Assembly: GCA_947631755.1 (NCBI GenBank)
Contig: CANRMO010000011.1
Coordinates: 1-21,645, forward strand
Source: an uncultured Lachnospiraceae bacterium
GTDB lineage: Bacteria > Bacillota > Clostridia > Lachnospirales > Lachnospiraceae
Length of the DNA stretch: 21,645 nucleotides
Direction: 5' to 3'
Shown here: positions 6,498 to 14,853 of the stretch, in pieces
How the letters are laid out: the number at the start of each line of letters is the position of its first letter
Position numbering within the stretch: the first letter of the stretch is position 1
Made by a program: the position numbers and the translations under genes
Notes under the pieces: model-generated
Database searches by the model: none
Told to the model about the DNA's origin: nothing
What the model saw: only the letters and a program-made list of their open reading frames with translations

Positions 6498-8108
6498 ATG
6501 ATCCAAGCGAGCAATATTTCTTTAAGATTTGGCAAAAAAGCACTTTTTGAAGAAGTAAATATAAAATTCACGGAGGGCAACTGTTACGGCATCATCGGAG
6601 CCAACGGCGCCGGCAAATCCACCTTTTTGAAAATCCTTTCCGGGGAACTGGATCCGACCACCGGCGAGATCAGCATAGGGAGCGGCGAGCGCCTGTCTGT
6701 TCTCGAACAGGATCACTTCAAATATGATGACCAGCCCGTCCTGGATACTGTCATCGCCGGCAATCAGCGCCTGTATGATATCATGAAAGAGAAAGACGCC
6801 ATCTACGCCAAGGAAGATTTTTCCGAAGAAGACGGCATCCGCGCCAGTGAACTGGAAGCGGAATTTGCCACAATGAATGGCTGGGAAGCCGAGGCGGACG
6901 CCGCCTCTCTCCTCAATGCTCTTGACATTCAGACAGAAAGCCACTACAAAAAGATGAGTGAACTGCCGGATACTGACAAAGTAAAAGTCCTGCTTGCCCG
7001 CGCACTTTTTGGCAACCCGGACATCCTCCTGCTGGATGAGCCCACCAACCATCTGGATCTGGACTCTATCCGCTGGCTGGAAGACTTCCTGATCGATTTT
7101 GAGAATACGATCATTGTCGTGTCCCATGACCGTTATTTCTTAAATAAAGTGTGCACCCACACCGTTGACCTCGATTACGGGAAGATGCAGATCTATGCCG
7201 GAAACTATGATTTCTGGTATGAGTCCAGCCAGCTGATGATCAAACAGATGAAAGAGGCCAACAAAAAGAAAGAGGAAAAAATAAAGGAGCTGCAGGAATT
7301 TATCCAGCGGTTCAGCGCAAATGCCTCGAAATCAAAACAGGCCACTTCCCGCAAGCGCGCCCTGGAGAAGATCGAGCTGGACACACTCCGCCCCTCCAGC
7401 CGCAAATACCCCTATGTGGACTTTAAGCCAGACCGGGAGATCGGCAACGAGGTGCTGACAGTGACAAACCTCTCTAAGACCATTGACGGTGAAAAAGTAC
7501 TTGACAATATCTCTTTTACTGTAGGCCACGATGACAAGATCGCGTTTGTCGGCTCTTACGGCATAGCGGCCACTACTCTGTTCCAGATCCTCTCTGGCGA
7601 GATGGAACCGGATGAAGGAGATTACAAGTGGGGGATTACCACCTCCAATTCTTACTTCCCGAAAGATAATACAAAATATTTTGGCAGCAATGACACCATT
7701 GTGGATTGGCTTATGCCGTTCTCTCCGGAGAAAGATGCCACCTTTGTACGCGGTTTTCTCGGGCGCATGCTCTTTAGGGGCGAGGACGGGCTGAAAAAAG
7801 TCAATGTTCTGTCCGGTGGGGAGAAAGTGCGCGTCATGCTGTCGAAAATGATGATGCTTGGTTCAAATGTCCTCCTGCTGGATGAACCGACCAACCACCT
7901 GGACATGGAATCCATCACCTCGGTCAATAACGGGCTGATCAAATTCCCCGGTGTCATCCTCTTCACGTCCCAGGATCACCAGTTCATCCAGACCATCGCT
8001 AACCGGATCATCGAGATTACGCCGGGCGGTATGATCGACAAGGTAACTTCCTATGATGAATACCTTGACAGTGATGAAATGGCGAGAAAACGCCAGGCTC
8101 TGAGCTGA
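6498..8108 (+). CDS. ABC-F family ATPase (YbiT/YkpA type) with asymmetric ATP sites
   Basis: A 536-residue soluble protein with two fused ABC domains and no membrane segment, as in ribosome-associated ABC-F proteins. Domain 1 has an intact Walker A GANGAGKS (34-41), Walker B LLLDEPTNHLD and VSHDRYF, but its signature is degraded to SELPDTDKV (154-162). A charged helical interdomain linker (about 245-315) follows. Domain 2 has Walker A GSYGIAATT (352-360) with Ala358 in place of the Lys, an intact signature LSGGEK (438-443), Walker B LLLDEPTNHLD, and SQD instead of SHD at the H-switch (Gln492). Since each ATP site uses Walker A of one domain and the signature of the other, one site is canonical and the other degraded on both sides. 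GAGGGG precedes the ATG. It could be a translation factor or a drug-resistance ABC-F; the sequence does not decide. Confidence 0.92.
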   Translation: MIQASNISLRFGKKALFEEVNIKFTEGNCYGIIGANGAGKSTFLKILSGELDPTTGEISIGSGERLSVLEQDHFKYDDQPVLDTVIAGNQRLYDIMKEKDAIYAKEDFSEEDGIRASELEAEFATMNGWEAEADAASLLNALDIQTESHYKKMSELPDTDKVKVLLARALFGNPDILLLDEPTNHLDLDSIRWLEDFLIDFENTIIVVSHDRYFLNKVCTHTVDLDYGKMQIYAGNYDFWYESSQLMIKQMKEANKKKEEKIKELQEFIQRFSANASKSKQATSRKRALEKIELDTLRPSSRKYPYVDFKPDREIGNEVLTVTNLSKTIDGEKVLDNISFTVGHDDKIAFVGSYGIAATTLFQILSGEMEPDEGDYKWGITTSNSYFPKDNTKYFGSNDTIVDWLMPFSPEKDATFVRGFLGRMLFRGEDGLKKVNVLSGGEKVRVMLSKMMMLGSNVLLLDEPTNHLDMESITSVNNGLIKFPGVILFTSQDHQFIQTIANRIIEITPGGMIDKVTSYDEYLDSDEMARKRQALS

Positions 8109-8148
8109 TCGCAGCAGGGCCACACGACAGGGCAGAGAATACCAGAAC

Positions 8149-8177
8149 TTGACAATATCTCTCCGGTAATATAGAAT
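8149..8177 (+). promoter_or_regulatory. Promoter of the CNNM/CorC-type gene
   Basis: TTGACA (8149-8154) and TAGAAT (8172-8177) with a 17-base spacer, 38 bases before the TTG start at 8216. This makes the membrane-protein gene a separate transcription unit from the ABC-F gene, after which no clear terminator is seen. Confidence 0.8.
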
Positions 8178-8215
8178 ACCTACCAAATACACATATCATT
8201 AAAGGAGTTGATCTT

Positions 8216-9526
8216 TTGGAACCCAGTGACGCGGTAAACATATTTATATTGTTTATCCTACTTATACTTTCCGCTTTTTTCTCGTCTGCTGAGACCGCAT
8301 TGACAACCGTAAACAAAATCCGCATACGCGCTCTGGCAGAGGACAAAAACAACGCTGCCAAACGTGTATTGGCACTGATTGAGATACCGGACAAAATGCT
8401 CAGTGCTGTCCTGATCTGCAATAACATTGTGAACCTGTCCGCCTCTTCTATTACGACATCTTATGTATTCAACATATGCCGGCGGATGGGACTGGATGAC
8501 AAGGCCAGCATCGGGGCTGGGATCGGCACTGGAATTTTGACTGTACTGATCCTGATTTTCGGTGAGATCACTCCAAAAAATCTCGCCACAAAATACGCTG
8601 AGAGGTTGTCCCTCGTGTACTCCAGCCCCATTTTGTTTCTGACAAGACTGTTTACACCAGTCATTTACATTGTAAATCAGATCTCCAAATTTTTTCTCAT
8701 TCTGCTCCGCGTGGATCCGTCCCAGAAATCCTCCAGTATTACAGAGGATGAGCTCCGGACTTTCGTGGATGTCAGCCACGAAGAGGGCGTTATAGAGAGC
8801 GAAGAACGGCAGATGATCGCTAACATTGTGGATTTTGGCGATTCTCTCGCCAAGGATGTTATGATACCGCGCATGGACATGGCCATGGTAGAAGCCAGCA
8901 TTTCCTACGAAGAGCTGCTAACCGAATTTACAGAGCACAAATACGCCCGTTTACCCGTCTATGAGGATACCATCGACAATATCGTCGGCATTATCAACCT
9001 GAAAGATTTCGTATTCTATGACGGCGACAAAAACGATCTTGATGTACACACTCTGATGAGAGATGCTCATGTCACATATGAATATAAAAATGTATCCGAG
9101 CTCTTCATGGAAATGCGCAAAGAATCCATTCCCATGACCATTGTTCTTGATGAACACGGCGCCCTGGCCGGTCTGATCACCATGGAGGATCTGATCGAGG
9201 AGATCGTCGGGGAACTCCGTGATGAGTATGATGCCGACGAGGAGGACGAGATCCAGGCAATTACTGAGACAGAATTTGTCTTGCTCGGTTCGACTCCTCT
9301 TGACGATATCGACAACATGTTTGGCCTCACCCTAAAATCTGATGATTACGACTCTATCGCGGGACATATTATCAATCTTCTGGAACATTTCCCCGAAGTG
9401 GGGGAGACTGCCGAAGATGACAATGCCTCCTACACCGTACTGGAAGTCGAGGGTAACCGGATCGAAAAAATCCGTATGCTGTTAAAACCCAAACCCGAAG
9501 AGGAAGAGGAGGCCGAAGAAGATTAA
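8216..9526 (+). CDS. CNNM/CorC (hemolysin C-like) membrane protein with CBS pair
   Basis: A 436-residue integral membrane protein of the DUF21-CBS-CorC_HlyC family, implicated in divalent cation (Mg/Co) transport or export. The DUF21 region (about 1-180) has four hydrophobic segments and the motifs SAFFSSAETAL and GEITPKNLA. A cytosolic part follows: TEDELRTFVDVSHEEGVIESEERQMI, then the CBS pair starting at DVMIPRMDM and running through DEHGALAGLITMEDLIEEIVGE, then the CorC/HlyC domain (about 345-425). An acidic tail ends the protein. The start is TTG with AAAGGAG eight bases upstream; no ATG lies close by in frame. It is single-gene, with its own promoter and a strong terminator. Confidence 0.95.
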   Translation: MEPSDAVNIFILFILLILSAFFSSAETALTTVNKIRIRALAEDKNNAAKRVLALIEIPDKMLSAVLICNNIVNLSASSITTSYVFNICRRMGLDDKASIGAGIGTGILTVLILIFGEITPKNLATKYAERLSLVYSSPILFLTRLFTPVIYIVNQISKFFLILLRVDPSQKSSSITEDELRTFVDVSHEEGVIESEERQMIANIVDFGDSLAKDVMIPRMDMAMVEASISYEELLTEFTEHKYARLPVYEDTIDNIVGIINLKDFVFYDGDKNDLDVHTLMRDAHVTYEYKNVSELFMEMRKESIPMTIVLDEHGALAGLITMEDLIEEIVGELRDEYDADEEDEIQAITETEFVLLGSTPLDDIDNMFGLTLKSDDYDSIAGHIINLLEHFPEVGETAEDDNASYTVLEVEGNRIEKIRMLLKPKPEEEEEAEED

Positions 9527-9543
9527 ACCGTGCTCATTATTAC

Positions 9544-9574
9544 AAAAAGTGGTGGTATTTACGCCACTTTTTTT
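9544..9574. terminator. Bidirectional terminator between the CNNM gene and the adhesin gene
   Basis: AAAAAGTGG (9544-9552) pairs perfectly with CCACTTTTT (9564-9572) around an 11-base loop, with T-runs on both strands. It terminates the plus-strand CNNM gene 18 bases after its stop and the minus-strand Tad-like operon, whose last stop codon at 9559 lies in the loop. Confidence 0.88.
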
Positions 9575-12500
9575 CTTTTCCCTATCACGGCCGCCGCAAT
9601 CCCCCCCGCGGATAAAAACAGCAGCGGGACAATCCACACTCTCCTGTCCGGCACACCGGTCTTTGGCGGTTTCGCTGCACTTTTCGGAACCTTTTCATCC
9701 ACTGGCGTCCGCATATCCGCAGACGCGGCCGGAGTCTTTGGATCCTCTTTTACAACTAGCTTCCTATCAGTCATAACAACTTCCTGGATCTCTCCCGAAT
9801 CTTTAACTGTGAGAGAGACATCTGCCGCCTTACTGTATTTTTCTGGCGCAGATAATTCGCGAAATGTATACGTCTCCCCGGCTCTCAGTAAACCAGTCAT
9901 CTTTGTCGGAATACCACCGGAAGAGAGAAACTGCTCCACCTTATTGCCCTCTGAGTCGTATACTGCAATCTCAGCCCCCTCTAACAATTTTCCGGTATCC
10001 TCTGCCAATTTGCGAAATTCCACTTTTGTTGTGTCATCTGCCATCCGGACCATATTGTCCCGGCTGTCAGCAAACACACCGCTCCCGTCTTTCACCTGGA
10101 CCAGAGAGGCCGCCTCCGCCTCTTTGGAGGCTTTGTCCAAAACAATGCGGAATGTAATATTTTCTGCCGTGGCATACCCATCAGCAGGCCGGGTCTCTGA
10201 CAGTATATATTCCCGGTCATGCAGCAGCCCTCCCACATGAAGATTTCCCTTTTCATCCATAGTGGCGCGCAGATTTTCATAGCCTTGCTCCCTCTGGTTT
10301 TCTGATAGCCGGACAGAATCCGCCTGTCCTGTGATCCATGAGACAATGACGCGATCACTGTCATCGCTGATCCGCAATGCACAGCCGGGAATTTCTACCC
10401 CTCCTGCCAGGGATACTTTACTGATCTCTGCCACTGTCTGCACATCCTTTACAACAGTATGGCTCGATATCACCGGCACGGAATCTCCTCTGTACTCGAG
10501 ATGGATCGGCATCTGCTCTCCCAGACAGTAATAACTGTCCGGGACACTCAGCTCTTTCAGGTAATAATCACCGGAATTCAGTCTTTCCTCCGGCCGGACT
10601 GCCGGGCCGCTGGCCGATGCACTGTCCGTCCTCTGGTATCCCTGGGACATCAGGGGCAGATCCAGGGCAAAATCAGCCTTTCCCCTCTCATCGGTGGACA
10701 CTGTTCCCAGCATAGTGTCCGCCTCTGCCAGAAGTTCTCCCCCTGCGTTATAGATATTGTCTTTTGTATATAGGGCAAATACGGCATCCTGAATCGGAAG
10801 GCGGTCTGCTGAATCTACCTTTTCGAGCGAAACCGCTGCTTTCGCCCTGCTATTCTCCACTTTTAGCACACCGCTCTCATCGGTCACATCCGTAGAATTT
10901 AGAACATATTCTCTCTCCTGATCCTCCCAGTCAAATGATACCTTCCACTCCTTTCCTGAGAGGACATAGCCGTAGTTTGTCTTTCTCTCCACCACGCGGT
11001 ATCTGCCCAGAGGGAGTGTTACCGTGATCATTCCCTGTTCATCTGCAAAATAACCGCATATCCCGCCGCAGGGATCTGTAAATTCTGCTGATTCCCCTGT
11101 GGTGACACTCGCTACAAGAGCTCCTTTCTCAAACCAGTTCGTATTCTGGTTATCCTGGGTGGAGATATCCCCCTCCGCATAGATATCAAAGACAACACCT
11201 TTTAATTGTGTTTTCTTATAGATAAATTCGCCTCTTTTAAAATCCGACAACTGTTCCCCTGTCTTGGAAATCGACAGCCGCCCATATGTCTCACTGTTTA
11301 CATAGTCCACCGTCACCGCTGTGTAACTTTTCCCCTCTGCATCGCTCTTAATTTCACAGTGATCGGACTGGCTGTTGATATCCACTTCAATATAGGGGAC
11401 GGATATGTGATATCCGGGTGCCGCCTGTTTCTCATAAATCCGATATTTCCCAGATTTTAGAGAATCCACCGTCATTATCACTCCGCTTTCATCCGTCTGG
11501 AAACTATCGATCGGTTTCACTGTGTGCCCGTCGCTGAAACTCTGCGTGACGAGAGATTCTTTGCCCTCCTTATCCACCAGGAAGATCTGATATGATGTAC
11601 CGGGTTTCAGCACGGTCTTTTCTGTATTTCCATCTTTTTTGACCACTCTCAGATAAGCCTTGAATATGGGATTGTGCAGCGGAAATGTGTAGGGTTCTTT
11701 CCGGTCCCCGTCATTGATCACGACAGAAAAGTCTTTCACTTTCTCCGTGTCACTTCCGCCTGTGCCAGTCTGATGGACGATATAGCGGCCATAATACAGA
11801 TCTTTTGTACAGCCGTAGCCGTCCCCGCCTATCGTGATAATATCCCTCTCATATTCGCCTGCCTGCGCATAACTTCCCGCACTCTCTAAGTACACCTCAA
11901 ATTGCGCCCCTTTTTCTGCCTGCATTGGCCCGGCGCTGCCGTCAGAAGTGAATTTCTGAAGTGCGATCTTCCCCAAAACCGGGTCGTCACTGACAAGAAT
12001 CCTTTTGTTCTCCTTTGTATATTCTGCGTTATAGAGTCTCCCGTCCGCTCTGATCTCGATAACATCTTTCTTGATCTTATAACCGGCCGGCGCCGCAATT
12101 TCCTTCAGATAATATGTTTTCCCACTCTGGAGATAATCGGTCTGAAAGAAACCGTCTTTTGTGGTGTAATCCCCCGCCCTGACGATTTCCCCATTTTCGC
12201 GGTAGACATATGCCCTCTCTGTACAGGCTGCATCTTCGCAGAGACGAAAAACCGCCCCATCTAAACTTGCATCCCCGTGTGCCTTTTTGTCCTTGCTGTA
12301 TCCATCTTCTTTCCCTACCAGAAAACGAACCTTTTTGTAGCTGTTTCTCACTTCAACTTTATAGGCATCCCGGTAATCCCCCGGACTTTTCTCCTCGTCA
12401 TCCGGCCACTTGCCCGTTATGCCATTCCGATGCCAGCTGTGGCTGCCGTCCAGTGTGACCAGCTTTCCTTTCCCGTACTCGGGATCCATGAGCAGATTAT

Positions 12501-13572
12501 CATTTCCTGTGCTCACCTCACGGATTTCGTATCGGTTTCTGATTGCTTTCATCTGGGCAGCAATATCCTGCTTTGCCCTGTCCTCGGCCCCGCCTTCTGT
12601 GAGACTGTCATCATGCAGATATCCCTCATCACGGAGTTTGTTTCTCGCCTCCTCCTTTGCCTTGGCATCCATTGTTTTCAGCTCATCGTCCGTATAATAG
12701 TAATAGTCTTTCGACTGTATATGATAATTAAACCGGTATGTGATCCGCCCATTGCTGTCGGTTTTTGTACTCAGTTGAAAGTGGTCAATGTCTTCACTGA
12801 CATCCCCTGACTCTGGATCTCCCCAGCCATTCGCCTTGAAGTAATACAGTTCGTCTATATTCTGTGCCGTCAGCAAAAATTCCACCCCCGGGATCGGTTT
12901 TCCGTGTTCATCCTTTTTATCCAGAGTAATCCTCTGACGGTATACATCCTTTTTTGTTAACCGGTGAGGTTTGGGCGGTTTTCCCTCCGACGCCCGCACC
13001 TCCATCAGCTCCTGCCGATGGGATCCCGGGCCGCCGTACTTCCAAATGTTTACTTTGACAGACAGCGTACCACTCTTTTTAAAGATCTGCCGGAATAGCT
13101 CATCTGTCTCCGTATCGCTGTAGTAGCCTGTGTGGTTTTTCATCGTCTGGATCACCTCTTTTAACTGGCTCTCCGAGGTATCCCCCTCCTCCACAGACCA
13201 GAGAAGCGCCTGTGCGAAAATATAAGACTTATTGCTGCGCTTTTTTGTCTGATCAAACCAGTAGCCAATATAGGCCCGCAGGCTCTCCTTTGCGCCTCCA
13301 TTGGTCGAATAAACCGTGGACTGGGAATTGTATACATCCCCGCTGTGGCAGGTATATCCCATATTCAGGCAAAAGACATCTTCTCCCCCCACATATATTT
13401 TCCACCAGTTCCCACTCTTTGTCTTTTTTCCGGCCTTAAGCGTTCCGATGGGACCCAGATTTGTCAGCGATGCGCCGGATTCCGCCCTTGCCTCTTTTGC
13501 GGTCCCCGGGCACAGCCCGATAAGTATTGCTATGGCCACAATAAACGAAAGTACTTTTTTTATTGATCTCAT
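9559..13572 (-). CDS. Giant cell-wall adhesin: thioester domain, SpaA/Cna-B modules, PPKTG anchor
   Basis: A 1337-residue secreted surface protein. A signal peptide ends at about residue 30 (EARA). Residues about 55-130 form a thioester domain: EDVFCLNMG with Cys68 and YIFAQALLW with Gln121, the Cys-Gln pair that reacts with host amines in Gram-positive thioester adhesins. About eight SpaA/Cna-B-like modules follow, each opening with a strand containing Lys (for example ITLDKKDEHGKPIPGVEFLL) and many closing with a Glu-containing strand (YYLKEIAAPAGY, YYLKELSVPDSYY, YILSETRPADGY, YTFRELSAPEKY), consistent with intramolecular isopeptide bonds. The C-terminus has PPKTG (1302-1306), a hydrophobic helix and GKRKK, a sortase signal of the (S/P)PxTG type. 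The start overlaps the stop of the upstream pseudopilin gene (ATGA), with GGGGGG as ribosome binding site. No sortase gene is in view. Confidence 0.9.
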   Translation of the reverse strand: MRSIKKVLSFIVAIAILIGLCPGTAKEARAESGASLTNLGPIGTLKAGKKTKSGNWWKIYVGGEDVFCLNMGYTCHSGDVYNSQSTVYSTNGGAKESLRAYIGYWFDQTKKRSNKSYIFAQALLWSVEEGDTSESQLKEVIQTMKNHTGYYSDTETDELFRQIFKKSGTLSVKVNIWKYGGPGSHRQELMEVRASEGKPPKPHRLTKKDVYRQRITLDKKDEHGKPIPGVEFLLTAQNIDELYYFKANGWGDPESGDVSEDIDHFQLSTKTDSNGRITYRFNYHIQSKDYYYYTDDELKTMDAKAKEEARNKLRDEGYLHDDSLTEGGAEDRAKQDIAAQMKAIRNRYEIREVSTGNDNLLMDPEYGKGKLVTLDGSHSWHRNGITGKWPDDEEKSPGDYRDAYKVEVRNSYKKVRFLVGKEDGYSKDKKAHGDASLDGAVFRLCEDAACTERAYVYRENGEIVRAGDYTTKDGFFQTDYLQSGKTYYLKEIAAPAGYKIKKDVIEIRADGRLYNAEYTKENKRILVSDDPVLGKIALQKFTSDGSAGPMQAEKGAQFEVYLESAGSYAQAGEYERDIITIGGDGYGCTKDLYYGRYIVHQTGTGGSDTEKVKDFSVVINDGDRKEPYTFPLHNPIFKAYLRVVKKDGNTEKTVLKPGTSYQIFLVDKEGKESLVTQSFSDGHTVKPIDSFQTDESGVIMTVDSLKSGKYRIYEKQAAPGYHISVPYIEVDINSQSDHCEIKSDAEGKSYTAVTVDYVNSETYGRLSISKTGEQLSDFKRGEFIYKKTQLKGVVFDIYAEGDISTQDNQNTNWFEKGALVASVTTGESAEFTDPCGGICGYFADEQGMITVTLPLGRYRVVERKTNYGYVLSGKEWKVSFDWEDQEREYVLNSTDVTDESGVLKVENSRAKAAVSLEKVDSADRLPIQDAVFALYTKDNIYNAGGELLAEADTMLGTVSTDERGKADFALDLPLMSQGYQRTDSASASGPAVRPEERLNSGDYYLKELSVPDSYYCLGEQMPIHLEYRGDSVPVISSHTVVKDVQTVAEISKVSLAGGVEIPGCALRISDDSDRVIVSWITGQADSVRLSENQREQGYENLRATMDEKGNLHVGGLLHDREYILSETRPADGYATAENITFRIVLDKASKEAEAASLVQVKDGSGVFADSRDNMVRMADDTTKVEFRKLAEDTGKLLEGAEIAVYDSEGNKVEQFLSSGGIPTKMTGLLRAGETYTFRELSAPEKYSKAADVSLTVKDSGEIQEVVMTDRKLVVKEDPKTPAASADMRTPVDEKVPKSAAKPPKTGVPDRRVWIVPLLFLSAGGIAAAVIGKRKKVA

Positions 13573-13964
13573 TCTCTCTTTTCCCCCCTGTTACCCGCCG
13601 CAAATATGATTTTTCTGCGGACAGAAACTGTCTTTTTTTGCTGGTCCGGCAACGTGTACTGACTGATCGCCTCGACCTCCATCACTCCCTTTTCCCTGTC
13701 CAGCTCATGTATAGATACGGACAGGCTTGTCTCTGGGTCCGCTCTCTGGAGCAGCGCCTGTAAAAAAGCTGCGATTAATTCATTTCTGTCCCCTATCCCA
13801 TAGCTGTCCCTTTCCATGACTTCCTTCATTGTCTGATCCATGGAAACGGCCAGGGCACTCCGCAGCCCGTCTCTGTGAAAAGTCTCCTCATTCCTTGTTG
13901 TGTGGATCATGACCACCAACAGCACTGAACTGATCCCCACAACGGATAAAACAACCGATTTCAT
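13569..13964 (-). CDS. Pseudopilin-like membrane protein of the Tad-like operon
   Basis: A 131-residue protein with one N-terminal membrane helix (about residues 4-18) and an extracellular alpha/beta part (RNEETFHRDGLRSALAVSMDQTMKEV, later KGVMEVEAISQYTLP and a basic RRKIIF strand). I recall similar small proteins in clostridial Tad loci, but cannot give a secure family name. The ATG at 13964 has GAGGG seven to eight bases upstream; longer in-frame starts run into the previous gene. No prepilin cleavage motif (Gly followed by Glu at +5) is visible. Its TGA stop overlaps the adhesin start, giving translational coupling between pilin-like protein and adhesin. Confidence 0.75.
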   Translation of the reverse strand: MKSVVLSVVGISSVLLVVMIHTTRNEETFHRDGLRSALAVSMDQTMKEVMERDSYGIGDRNELIAAFLQALLQRADPETSLSVSIHELDREKGVMEVEAISQYTLPDQQKKTVSVRRKIIFAAGNRGEKRE

Positions 13965-13975
13965 TTTGTCACCCT

Positions 13976-14308
13976 CTATCTGGCATATCCCTCTATCGTA
14001 TAACATCTGCTGACCTGAACTACCGGATATACATAAACCAGATTTAAAACCACCCTTGCGTCCATATTCCCCTCCTCCCCAAATGTCTCAATCGCCAGCT
14101 GATAGCCGTTTTCCTCTGCTCTCTGGCGGCACTCATCAAGAATCTCTGAGCTAAAATAATGATTTTCTATCTGTTCCACAACATCATCAAAAAACTGTCT
14201 TGCACTGCTGTACTGTATATTCAGCGATACATAAGTGACCCCGATCCACATAAGGAGCATTAGGAAGAAAAATAGCAGAAACTGGCCCACCACATCTGTC
14301 AGGTTCAC
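13976..14308 (-). CDS. TadE-like pseudopilin
   Basis: A 110-residue protein with an N-terminal membrane helix at about 8-30 (QFLLFFFLMLLMWIGVTYVS) followed by YSSARQFFDDVVEQIENHYFSSEILDECRQRAEENGY, a pattern I associate with TadE-like minor pilins of Clostridia. The start codon is GTG at 14308, overlapping the TGA stop of the upstream gene (GTGA), with GGAAGGTGAGG upstream. Residues 8-13 lack the usual Glu at +5 after the Gly, so prepilin processing is doubtful. It is 11 bases upstream of the next pseudopilin gene. Confidence 0.72.
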   Translation of the reverse strand: MNLTDVVGQFLLFFFLMLLMWIGVTYVSLNIQYSSARQFFDDVVEQIENHYFSSEILDECRQRAEENGYQLAIETFGEEGNMDARVVLNLVYVYPVVQVSRCYTIEGYAR

Positions 14309-14742
14309 GGCCTCACCTTCCCATCTACAAGCACAAGAATGCTTTTTTTATTTTCCTTTGCTGTAATCCGGCTTTTTACCGAAATTACAACTGTATATTT
14401 CCCCGGCTTTTCCGTATTAAATCTGTCTTTAATTAAATCTCCTTTTTCATTTTGAAATACCAGCCGCCCGCTGATATCTTCTCCATTGACATCTCTCGCT
14501 ACAGCCAGATCGTTTACATATACCTTTTCTCCCTGGCAAATGCGCCTATTCTGTGCCTCAATAACAGGAACTTCACCCATAAGGGAAGGATTTCGAAGCC
14601 AAACTACAGCTGTAGTGCCGTCGGCCGGAATGCCAAAGTGATTCCACCCGCTCTGCAGCAGGACCACACTGCCAGTCAAAAAGAAAAGAAGCAAACCCAT
14701 TCCAAAAAGAGTTTTCCCGTACAGGATCATCAAATCTCTCAT
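14305..14742 (-). CDS. Membrane-anchored Ig-like domain protein
   Basis: A 145-residue protein with one N-terminal membrane helix (about 8-30) and an extracellular region. Residues about 70-140 read as an Ig-like fold of the kind seen in DUF5011 domains: VYVNDLAVARDVNGEDISGRL, then FNTEKPGKYTVVISVKS and a closing strand ILVLVDG. The ATG at 14742 follows AGGGGGA. It lies between the 34-residue peptide and the TadE-like gene. The KPGKYTVVISV strand resembles KAGRYTVKISLTG in the beta-helix protein of the same operon, which suggests two copies of one domain. Function unknown; a structural or adhesin-binding subunit would fit. Confidence 0.72.
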   Translation of the reverse strand: MRDLMILYGKTLFGMGLLLFFLTGSVVLLQSGWNHFGIPADGTTAVVWLRNPSLMGEVPVIEAQNRRICQGEKVYVNDLAVARDVNGEDISGRLVFQNEKGDLIKDRFNTEKPGKYTVVISVKSRITAKENKKSILVLVDGKVRP

Positions 14743-14748
14743 TTCCCC

Positions 14749-14853
14749 CTATCCCCCTACGCACTGATAAACACCCTCAAAAACGCCGAGGAGCAGAGCC
14801 CCAAGGAGAACAAGATAAACGCTGTCAATAAATTCCTGAATTAACTTTTTCAA
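14749..14853 (-). CDS. 34-residue single-helix membrane peptide
   Basis: An open frame that fills the gap between the T2SF-like gene and the Ig-like gene. It starts at TTG (14853-14851), overlapping the TGA stop of the upstream gene (TTGA), and ends at TAG (14749-14751), six bases before the next ATG. The peptide starts with a basic N-terminus (KKLIQEF), has a hydrophobic helix of about 17 residues (VYLVLLGALLLGVFEGV) and ends in YQCVGG. AGGGGG lies four bases upstream of the TTG, as for other genes of this operon. In related loci this slot often holds the Flp pilin, but the Gly/Glu cleavage motif is absent. Size and non-ATG start leave real doubt. Confidence 0.5.
   Translation of the reverse strand: MKKLIQEFIDSVYLVLLGALLLGVFEGVYQCVGG

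Noticed and set aside
6522..7127. Minus-strand open frame of 201 codons inside the ABC-F gene
   Set aside because: Antisense shadow; the plus-strand Walker and signature motifs fix the real coding strand.
9530..10240. Plus-strand open frame of 236 codons opposite the adhesin gene
   Set aside because: It lies wholly antisense to the end of a well-supported 1337-residue frame, begins inside the terminator region and shows no recognisable domain; it is explained by codon bias of the minus-strand gene.
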